A DNA stretch of 64,000 nt from Molanna angustata (lineage: Eukaryota > Arthropoda > Insecta > Trichoptera > Molannidae): positions 26,516,034-26,580,033 of the forward strand of contig OY754979.1 of the NCBI GenBank assembly GCA_963576475.1. The letters are read 5' to 3'. The position numbers and the translations under genes were made by a program. Positions 53,925-64,000 of this stretch are shown in pieces; position 1 is the first letter of the stretch; every line of letters starts with the position of its first letter. The notes beneath the pieces were generated by a model, which searched no databases, had not been told where the DNA came from, and saw only the letters and a list, made by a program, of their open reading frames with translations.

Positions 53925-54045
53925 TTTTTATTATTGCATATGCGCAAACATTGGATTTTTTTCCCTGTCGCGAGTCAAAGATATTTTTTAACAGATTTTT
54001 AATTATCTCAATAGAGACTAAGTTGGAATATTTTACTGTAGGATA
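53925..54045 (+). repeat. Family A, 5' end in tandem
   Basis: Repeats the first ~120 bases of the reference copy (TATGCGCAAACATTGGAT, CCCTGTCGCGAGTCAAAG) directly downstream of it. Confidence 0.8.
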
Positions 54046-54879
54046 AATATTATACTATGTAGTATAAAAAAAACATTGTTTGAACTTAATTCTGGACAAA
54101 ATTCCTCCAATTGAGGCTACAAGAGCCAAAAAAGAATATAAAAATACAATATAGTCTTGAAAGAAGTAAGTAAACACGTATTAAAGCTATCTTTAAAATA
54201 AGCATAAAATACTCGTTCTTTTAGTGAATCAAGTTTTTATTTTTTTGATGGTTTGATTTTACCTCAGGCAGTTTTTTTGAGCTGCGCATGGAATATGTCG
54301 CATTCTGGCTATAAACTTTATAACTAATTCTTAGTTGCGCTCTTCATTCCTGATAATCGTGTTCATCGTGGATAGCCGATTCTGATAAAACTATAGGTGC
54401 AATTTTAAAGACCGAAGCTACTGAAAGACCAGTTATTCTATTTTTCTGATCGCCCGGGGTCTTTATCTTTCCACTTTATCAAAAATCATTAGTTTTTTTA
54501 GTACTCATGCCTCCTTTTCGCTATTTGAAAAAAATACTTCGGAATACTCTTATTGGAAATCCGTGCTACAAACTTATGAACTTACTGTAAGTTGCAAATT
54601 AATTAGAAAATGCAGTATTACATGATTTGGAACGAATTTTAAACTAACCTTGAGTATTACGTGCAATCTTCTTATTCTTGTGCCGCTCCTGACGTGGTTG
54701 ATGAATATCACACCAAACTTGTCCATATCTGGATGAGTTATTTAATTTTCTATTATTTTAAGAAATTTACAACATTTCCTGATGTATTATGTAAAAAAAT
54801 ACTAAAACCAATTAAAATTTTCTACAGTATTGAAAATAAATTTTAATTGGTGTACTTACATACTAAAAACTGAGAAAAA
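54046..54879. other. No feature recognised
   Basis: AT-rich, no supportable ORF or repeat partner. Confidence 0.45.
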
Positions 54880-57019
<2,140 letters not shown>

Positions 57020-57037
57020 TTATGGTATGTCAGGCGC

Positions 57038-57903
57038 TTACAGTGTAACATTTATGTCCCTCAGCCAGTTTCTGGCTTCGGTCGTCAGTTTATTTAAAAT
57101 ATGTACTCCTCCATCAAAACCATATAGAGGGCATTCATCTATGATGTGGTTCAAGGTCTGGATTTCTGTGCCACATTCACAGCGTGGGTCTTCAATATAG
57201 CCCCATTTGTGCCTTTCATACGCACTTCTACTGCAGTTCGTCCTTATGCGGTTGAGTATTGCCCACTCTCTGCGCCCAAGGTCAAAACCTGCCACCCTGT
57301 CCGAAGGCACGGCAATGATGCCCCTGTTTCTGACATCACTAGATTGCCACTCTTTTAGCCAGGCTTCCTCAACTGAAAAATTGTCCTCTTCCAATTCTCG
57401 GGCTCTACTCCAGAAGGGTTTTCTTGATCTAAGCCTGGTCTCAGGTGTGTGTCTAATAGCAATGTTCAGCAGTGAGTCGTTATTCCATGCTCTTGTCCAC
57501 TCCCGCAGGGTAGCTGCATTCCTTCGGATATGTGGGGGTGCAATATTTGTTAGGACCGGGAGCCACTGACACTGGGTCGGTTTTAGAACACCAGATACTA
57601 TTCTCATGGTGGTGTTGAGTTGGGTGTCTATTTTATTAGTGTGCGTGCTTCCAGCCCACACAGGTGAGCAATACTCAGCAGCAGAGTAAACAAGAGTCAG
57701 TCCTGCAGTTCGCAGAGTATCCGCGTTTGCTCCCCAGCCAGATCCCGCAAGTTTTTGAATAATATTGTTTCTAGATTTAAGTTTTGCACCCAATGTCTCG
57801 AGCTGCTTCTTGTAGGTCAATGTTCTATCTAGGGTAACTCCTAGGTATTTCGGGTATTCTGTTTGATTCAAGAGTGCCCCTTTAAATGATGACGTCTTTA
57901 AAT
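57038..57903 (-). pseudogene. LINE reverse transcriptase C-terminal half, open but 5'-truncated
   Basis: A continuous minus-strand frame runs from the element's truncated 5' edge (57903) to the stop at 57038, about 288 codons. It reads YPKYLGVTLDRTLTYKKQL, AKLKSRNNIIQKLAGSGWGA, LVYSAAEYCSPVWAGSTHT, WLPVLTNIAPPHIRRNAA, LGRREWAILNRIRTN, and the zinc-knuckle-like CECG...LNHIIDECP. This is the thumb and C-terminal region of a LINE RT (YLGVTLD, Y...EYC.PVW, R..C.CG...T..HI...CP) in the I/Jockey style. The catalytic RT core and endonuclease lie 5' and are absent. The frame's nominal start in 57904-57943 belongs to the flanking LINE. The lack of stops suggests a recent insertion. Confidence 0.85.
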
Positions 57904-58225
57904 GACGTCCAGATGTTAACGATGATAGGTATTCATCATACATATAATGGGTGCGTTTTACGTGTATGTATTATTAGTGGGCTTCGTGTACGACGCGATG
58001 GGACGTGTGTTGAAGGAGAGAAGATTTTGTTATGCCAGGACAGTCAATTGCATTGTGTATGATGTTGTACAAAGTCTTAATGTCAATTAGGGTGCCTCTA
58101 TGTTCTAAAGTAAAGATTTTTTGATACAATTTCGCATCCCCATAGTTGGAAAAATTGTGTGTTCTTTGTGATTCAAGTGTTAGATAAATATATGTTGGAT
58201 TCGTTCAATGCGTGCTTTGTGTACT
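57904..58225 (-). pseudogene. CR1/Jockey-type LINE C-terminus, other half of the split copy
   Basis: The minus strand encodes LEHRGTLIDIKTLYNIIHNA, then IDCPGI, the (L/R)R..D...LY.I.NN..DCP.L segment of ORF2. It then runs into the region shared with 10150-10210 (CCCATCGCGTCGTACACGAA). Continuous with 55113-54880 once the LINE at 55114-57903 is removed. Confidence 0.65.
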
Positions 58226-59114
58226 TAGAACACGGGTAACCATACATATAGGGTATGCAAACTTCATAATACTACGTACATATGTAAAATACAGAAATTC
58301 GAGAATTTTAGCATTGTTATGGTTTTTAGATACGGAGAATAAAACCGAGTATTTTATAGGCTTTGTCAATTATTGTTTCGATATGTTATACGCAATAAAT
58401 TCATATATATTCAATATAGATTCATCGAATTTGCGTCGTGTTGAAAGCTTGTAAATTGTTCTTATATTTGTTTGATGTTATATATTTTGCCGCTTGTAGG
58501 CTATTATTTACAATACTATATCAATAATTGTTTAGATATACAGTTATTAACTGTATATGTATCTTTTCGATCAATTTGATAGTTTCAATAGTGTGAAGGT
58601 GAAGCTGAAATCAAATGGAATATTCCGTACTGCTCCCAATATAACACAGGGACTATCCCTAGCATATTTTAGAGCAAAAAAATCAACAGACAGCTAAATT
58701 TATGAGAGTGTCGATGATTTATGGATTTGTACTGTTGATGTGTACGTGTAACTTCCATTGTCTGTTGCGATATCTGCAAAATCTCCAAAAATTTTGTCAA
58801 ACCCCTTCTCGTAAAAATTCATTTAAGTATATATGTAAGTATATTATAAATAAATAAATAAATATAAAACTTATTGTCAATCGCAAATCAAACAGAGAAT
58901 TCATAGAGAAAACGGTGTTCAAAAATTGATTTAAGAAAACACTGCGATTTTTCAATGCAAAAATATAATTATAATAAAAATTCAAAACAATAAATTTAAC
59001 ATATAATGTTTTCTTCATAAATGAATATTCCCTTGTGAAATGTATTGTGAAATATATTCCAATCCCTTAAATACAAATGATTGAATATTTTAAGATATTT
59101 TGTTTTGTACAAAA
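58226..59114. other. No gene recognised
   Basis: AT-rich. Bases 59066-59107 (AAATACAAATGATTGAATAT, then TTTAAGATATTT) resemble family B near 4695-4725. Confidence 0.4.
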
Positions 59115-59240
59115 CACGTGTGTCACGTGGCTGAAGTGCGGAATTCGAGAAAGAAGGACATGAACAATGGACAGGGAGAAATGGAGACGATTCCTTGAAG
59201 AGGCCAAGGCCCACTCTAAGCTGCCGGGCCACTGATGTTG
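59115..59240 (+). pseudogene. RTE-type LINE, last codons
   Basis: Frame MDREKWRRFLEEAKAHSKLP then GH and stop at about 59235. DR..WR...EEAKAH is a common RTE-type C-terminus. GC-rich against AT-rich flanks. Confidence 0.55.
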
Positions 59241-59601
59241 ATCATTCCCTAAAATAAGGGTTTTTGACTTAAAAAAATTATATCTCATGTAGTAAAAGTT
59301 ATTTTATTTATTTATTTATTTATCCCAAAGACTCACCAACAGGCAAAGAGTACATGTATATTACAATGATATGAATGCTGTCATCATTTCTCCACAAATT
59401 GCCCAATTAGTGGTGAATACAATTTTAGCATAAAAAAAACAATTTTATAACTTAAAAACTAACATAGATAATTAACAAAATGTAATAAAAATAAAATATT
59501 TAAAAACTTAAAAGCTAACACAAAATACAAAAAATACAAAAATCGTAAGTACCACGGGGAAAGGAAGAGGAAAGGATTTGGTGTATTAAGGATAGTGCAG
59601 G

Positions 59602-61620
59602 TTAGCAATCAGTAAGTATTTGATTAATGGATCTCCTAAACGCATTCAGGGAAGAGGCAAAGACATCCACACTCCCAAACTTACTATTAAAATTGTGAGT
59701 GACTCTGTATAAGGGACTTCTAACACCAGCATTACTGGTCGGAGTGTTCATATAGAACTGTCTGTAATTGCGAATTCGAGTCAACGATGGTATACTAAAG
59801 TTTACCCTAGCCAACAGAGCAGGTGCATCAAAATCAGAGTTACAGATCTTGCGCAGCGTCAATGCGTCGAGTAGCTCGCGCCTATGTGTCAGACTTGGCA
59901 AATTCATTACGCTGATGTTACGGAATCTACGCTAACCGATACGGAAAAATTTTCTTTGCAGCTTCTCAATCTCGTCAATGTACTTACTATATAGGGGGTT
60001 CCAAACAGCAGAGCAATATTCTAATTTAGAGCGAATTAAGCATTTGTATAGCAGCAATATGGAATTTACGTTACTGAATTCTTTCGTTGATCTAAGAATA
60101 AAGCCCAAAATCCTGTTGCAACTTATCAGAACCTCCCGTATATGTTCGTCAAAGTGCAATTTTGAATCAAAAATAACCCCTAGATCCCTAATACTATGCA
60201 ACGGTTCCAAAGCCACTCCGTCAATCTTATATATGTGATTCATTACATTTTTATTTTTTGTAAATGTAATGGAATTACATTTCTTTAGATTAAGTTGAAG
60301 CTTATTAGCATCGCAATATTTACTGAGTCTGTTCAAATCGTCCTCCAACCCCATACATTCCTCCTCATTACGTATTGTCGGCAAACAGCAAAAATTCTGA
60401 ATTTTTGAAGCATGTACCAATGTCATTGACGAAGAATGTAAAAAGAAGGGGTCCCAGAACAGACCCTTGTGGAACTCCCGAGGTAACGGCCACGCATTTA
60501 GACTTGTAGCCATTCATGACAACAGTCATCAAACGGTTACTAACGTAAGACTCAACCCAACGCAGCAGACTACCATGAATTCCGTAAGAGCTCAACTTCC
60601 TAATCAGCAAGTCATGGTCAACCTTGTCGAAAGCTTTTTTAAAATCCGTGTAAATTGAGTCCACCTGCACCCGCTTGTCCAAGGCCTCAATTGAGTCCAC
60701 CTGCACCCGCTTGTCCAAGGCCTCAAACAAGTAATCAGAATATTCAAGCAGATTTGTAACCGTTGATCTTTTGTTCACAAACCCGTGTTGATTATCAAGT
60801 AGGCATGGCTTTAGATGATGGAACAATCGATCCTTCAAAATAGACTCAAAAACTTTAGAAAATTGAGATAAGATCGATATAGGACGGTAGTTCTGTATAT
60901 CAGATGTACAACCCGACTTATGTATAGGTGTAACATACGCCATTTTCCATAGTTTTGGGAAGCGACCCTCAGCAAGGCTTTTGTTAAAGATTAGTCGTAG
61001 AGGTCTTGTAAGATGTGGTGCGCATTTTTTAAGAAGCATTGGCGAAATCATGTCAGGCCCCGCACCCTTATTGACATCTAGGTTAACAAGTTTTGCATAT
61101 ACCTCGGAACTAAGTACATGAATCTTAGATAGAGTTGAGTTGACCTCCGGGTTCACGCACGCGTCAGCTGGAGAGTGCATGTTAGTGGGAGGGTTAAACA
61201 CAGATGCAAAAAATGAACAGAATAAATTAGCAGTAGTTTCTGGATCATTAGATTTTACCTCGCTGTAGAACATATTCTTAGGGTAGCTGGCAGTTTTTTT
61301 CATGTTATTAACGTACGAGAAAAATGGTTTTACATTCCTATTCAACGACTGTTCTAGACTTGAAATATATAATTTGTGGTCCCTGCTCTGTGCTTGCTTT
61401 AGTTGAGCCCTTTGTTTAGAAAACAGCGAATAATCATGGGGATGACCAAAAGTTTTCCATCTTGCCCAGCTTTTGTTTTTATTTTTAAGCAATGTTACGG
61501 TTATGTTCGAATACCAGACAGGATAACTTAAAGATCTTGCCTTTTTCTTTGGGGCAAAAATATCAATGATATCCAGTAATACATTGTGGAAAGTATCCAC
61601 CACCTCGAAGCAATCAGGTT
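59602..61620 (-). pseudogene. LINE ORF2 remnant, reverse transcriptase with damaged catalytic box
   Basis: The first segment (61620-60368) carries DIIDIFAPKKKARSLSYPVW, GAGPDMISPMLLKKC, NYRPISILSQFSKVFE, DNQHGFVNKRST, YTDFKKAFDKVDHD (motif A), SGVPQGSVLGPLLF (motif B) and LLFADN. The last shows motif C broken: a short deletion joins FAD to RNEEECMGLEDDL in another frame, removing the second catalytic Asp. A 36-bp in-frame duplication (60653-60724) repeats ALDKRVQVDSI just before motif A. The second segment (to 59932) holds LNLKKCNSITFTKN and RDLGVIFDSKLHF through WNPLYSKYIDEIEKL. The last (59907-59602) holds VNFSIPSLTRIRNYRQF and ends SLNAFRRSINQILTDC. There are at least two frameshifts. The endonuclease is missing. 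Confidence 0.85.
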
Positions 61621-61968
61621 TACCACTTGTTCCATTTTAGAATCTATGTAATCGGTGAGTCCGCTATTTATCTTCATAACTGGAGAGCTCTCACTGTTCA
61701 CTGTAGGTTTCTCAAGATGACTATTGTTAAGATTCCTGCTCTGAGCTGGTATGTCATCATATCGTGTAGGTGTTAACGGAAGAACTGACATATTAGTATA
61801 TTTATCGTTCGTAGTACAATGTGAGCATTTCCACAAAGCGATTTGCTGCCTAGTTAGCATCTTATCGAGAGGCATGTTGACACACACGCAGTGAAATACT
61901 TGAGTACAAACGCTACAAGTCACGGAGTCCTTGCTATTAGCGACCTTGTTACAAGCGAAGCACTTCAT
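61528..61968 (-). pseudogene. LINE ORF1, truncated, with PHD-type zinc finger
   Basis: Met at 61968. The protein starts MKCFACNKVANSKDSVTCSV and continues C...FHCVCVNM...W.CSHC, giving a C4HC3 pattern (Cys3, Cys6, Cys18, Cys21, His26, Cys29 approx., and a distal CSHC pair near residue 48). PHD-like fingers of this kind are known at the N-terminus of ORF1 in several CR1/Jockey-group LINEs. After SKMEQVVNLIASRW the frame enters ORF2 sequence out of phase (the DNA of DTFHNVLLDI read in another frame) and stops at 61528. An internal deletion therefore fused ORF1 to the post-endonuclease part of ORF2. Confidence 0.75.
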
Positions 61969-62350
61969 TGTGAGATGTATTGATCTTCTGTTGTTCGATC
62001 GTAGTGAGAAACCAGGACTCCAGGACAATGCGCTAGTTATTATTAGTACCAAAATATAGTTATCCTTTTTATAATATAAAAATGCAAGTACGTAGGTATA
62101 TATACCTATCACTACTTTTAATTCTTGTATATGGAATTTCACACCTGAAACGCACAAATATACGTATATCTCCTCTCCTAAGGAAGGTGGAAATATGATG
62201 CCGCGACGTTTTTTGTTCCTCTTGATCTGCACTTCACACTGGTATGCACTGCAGTGGATTTCAGACAGAAGACAGTCCAGCGTTTCTGTAAAATCGTACA
62301 ATTTTCGGAAAAATCGCAATAACTGCCCCAATTTTGCTCCAATTTTCAAA

Positions 62351-62959
62351 AAGCGTAGTACAACAAAAAGAGCTCTTTGAGCAGCGTCGAATGAGCTGTC
62401 ACACTGGCTGTCTTTGTGAGAGTCTGCTCACAACTATATTAAGCAGTATTCTGGAAAGCAGTATAACTCCTGAACTAGGCGACCCAGCAACACGGTGTCG
62501 CGATGATTTATGTAGGTCTCTGGAAGATGCACACACTGCACTGTTCACTGAAGGGATTTAAGGATCCATCAGAGCAGCGTTGCTCAAAAACTGATGTTTA
62601 ATTCTGGAAAAACACTTTTATCACTGTAACTTTATTGTTATTGTTCGCACAGGAAAACCAAACACATCACCAGATAGAGGAGACAATTACACGTCGATTG
62701 ATATATCGATGTATTATATTAAAACGGATATAACAACTTAAATGTTTTTGTATACTAATTTTTGCATCGCAGCGCAGGTAGAAATGAACCGAACGTGACA
62801 GATGTCAAAAAATATTGAATATTATATCTCATAAACCTGCACACGTTGAAAAAATAAGCGTGTTTTGTTTATAGTTATAGAAGACATGTTTTATCTTATC
62901 ATATAAATGATACTCTGATTGTTTTCTTTTGCAATTTCTTATTATTTTGTGTTAAATAT
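62351..62959. other. Possible LINE 5' UTR, otherwise unassigned
   Basis: Moderately GC-richer DNA to about 62570 could be the LINE 5' UTR. No ORF of note; no repeat partner in the window. Confidence 0.35.
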
Positions 62960-63700
62960 GAGATTCATCATCATCATCGCGCTACAGTCCTGTGTGGGCC
63001 CTGGCCTTCTCCATCCGTCCCTGTCCTTCGCCGCTCTCCTCCAATTTGTTATTTCAATCGCCCTTATGACGTCTTGTGTGTCATCCAGCCATCTTAGCTT
63101 GAGACTGCCTCTACTTCTTCTGCTCTCTGGATTGGTATTAAGAACGTTTTTGGGGATAAGATCATTATTCATCCGGCTGACATGTCCCAACCACTGCAGT
63201 CTACGTACTTTTATGACTTGTACAATGTTGGGTTCGTCATATAACGCCTGTAGTTCGTGATTATATCGTGTCGAGAAGAGTTAAATATATACATATATCA
63301 GGATTTTTGTTTTCCTTGTTAGCAGTTTGAACCTTATGTGCATTATCAATAGTATCTATTGCCATGGGCCAGTCTTGCGCTAATTTCAGTGCTGCAGTTA
63401 TTTTCTTGAGATATAATTGCGCTTAGATAGCTAAAAGAGTCAACATATTCCACTGTATGTGTGTGTTCACATCAATAGGCCGCAGGTTATCATTGTGTGA
63501 TGTATTTTTTGCTTTCATATATTTTGTTTTTGTTGTGTTAATTCGAAATCCCATATTTTTTGCGGAGTTTTCAAGCCTGCGAGAGTTATCATTCATCCTA
63601 GGAAGAGTTTTTGAGGTTAGATCTAAATCGTCTGCATATCCCAATATTTGACATGATTTTCTGAATATAATCCCAGATGTCTCTTATCTCCGGGATCTGA
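62960..63700 (-). pseudogene. RTE-type LINE, RT motif C to 3' end, frameshifted
   Basis: The minus strand reads MGYADDLDLTSKTLPRMND (YADD catalytic box), then NMGFRINTTKTKYMKAKN. After broken frames comes MGHVSRMNNDLIPKNVLN, then SRRSRGSLKLRWLDDTQDVI, and WRRAAKDRDGWRRPGPTQDC to the stop near 62942. The order YADD...GF.IN..KTKYM...GHV.RM...RG....RW.DD...WR..A.DR..WR fits an RTE-type element. The 5' part lies before 63700 or is lost. The 3' end is ATG/ATC-rich (ATGATGATG), unlike the GAA-tailed family. Confidence 0.8.
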
Positions 63701-63790
63701 TTTGCTGTTCTGAATTTTTACCTGATATTATGTATTAGACATTGTTATCACTTGTGTGCCGGATTTGATTTTGTGGGATATTTAGTTCCC

Positions 63791-63942
63791 TCATTGTCTC
63801 ATATAATTTGTGTATGAATTTGTATATTGTCTCATACATATTGTCTCATACAATTGTCATATTGTCTCATTTGTATACTTGTCTCATATTGTCTCATTTG
63901 TATATTGTCTCATTTGTATATTGTCTCATACAAATTTATTAA
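63791..63942. repeat. Irregular minisatellite
   Basis: Repeated ATTGTCTCATTTGTAT and ATTGTCTCATACA units, 16-18 bp, in head-to-tail order with imperfections. Confidence 0.85.
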
Positions 63943-64000
63943 ATTTCACTGAATATGTATCAGATAATATGGACAAGCAGTTGCAAGTTGACGCTATATA

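Larger units (their letters stand above)
59304..62350 (-). mobile_element. Internally deleted PHD-ORF1 CR1/Jockey-type LINE
   Basis: On the minus strand: a putative 5' UTR (from about 62350), a truncated ORF1 with a PHD finger (61968-61528), an ORF2 remnant lacking its endonuclease (about 61620-59602), a 3' UTR, and a TAAA/AAAT tail at 59304-59325. The 5' boundary is uncertain. The inner deletion removes the end of ORF1 and the ORF2 endonuclease. Confidence 0.75.

Noticed and set aside
62195..62561. Plus-strand genes overlapping the LINE 5' region
   Set aside because: They lie antisense to the LINE's own 5' UTR and ORF1 and show no independent motif.

Overview
The window looks like one 64-kb stretch of an AT-rich, transposon-laden insect genome. 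Evidence for a eukaryote: a frame-consistent pair of exons with GT/AG splice sites around an intron of about 8.5 kb, tRNA-derived SINEs, many 5'-truncated non-LTR retrotransposons, and long microsatellites. The style of the retrotransposons (RTE-type tails ending in GAA repeats, CR1/Jockey-type tails ending in AAAT repeats, a tRNA-Lys-primed LTR element) and frequent short GTAGGTACCTAC-like words suggest an insect, quite possibly a moth or butterfly. The order is an inference. There are no operons, CRISPR arrays or bacterial genes.

Host gene. Two exons of one plus-strand gene are visible: 37606-38462 (start codon 37643; a Ser/Pro-rich N-terminus) and 46926-47112 (basic, with 14-3-3-type phosphosites). 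Both junctions keep the reading frame. I read it as the N-terminal part of an RGK-family (Rad/Gem/Kir) small GTPase. The GTPase domain is not in the window and would lie downstream. Everything from 38463 to 46925 is intron, and everything after 47112 is intron or downstream DNA.

Layout. 1-4.6 kb: copies of a dispersed repeat (family A), a foldback MITE and RTE-type tails. 4.6-8.1 kb: a second dispersed repeat (family B) split by a 2.4-kb TIR transposon whose empty site is preserved at 36.75 kb. 8.8-19 kb: two tRNA-derived SINEs, several RTE-type fragments, two copies of a palindromic TTAA-flanked MITE, and a 250-bp AAAAT pentanucleotide array. 19.8-24.8 kb: a young LTR retrotransposon with near-identical 1.7-kb LTRs around a 1.6-kb non-coding interior. 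25-28.8 kb: RTE, Penelope-like and CR1/Jockey-like fragments. 28.9-35.5 kb: satellite-like tandem repeats split by a nearly full-length LINE (ORF1 intact, ORF2 with two frameshifts). 37.6-47.1 kb: the host exons, with LINE debris, MITEs and an inverted pair of LTR-retrotransposon leaders in the intron. 47.3-54 kb: a Helitron-like element, LINE tails and more family A. 54.9-58.2 kb: a LINE fragment split by a second LINE whose 3' tail is a 1.9-kb region of (TA)n tracts with three palindromic cassettes. 59.3-63.7 kb: a rearranged minus-strand LINE with a PHD-finger ORF1, and an RTE-type RT fragment.

Apart from the two host exons and one intact LINE ORF1, every coding signal I can support is a decayed mobile element. 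The window is most informative as a record of nested insertions: three can be reconstructed from matching empty sites or target duplications.
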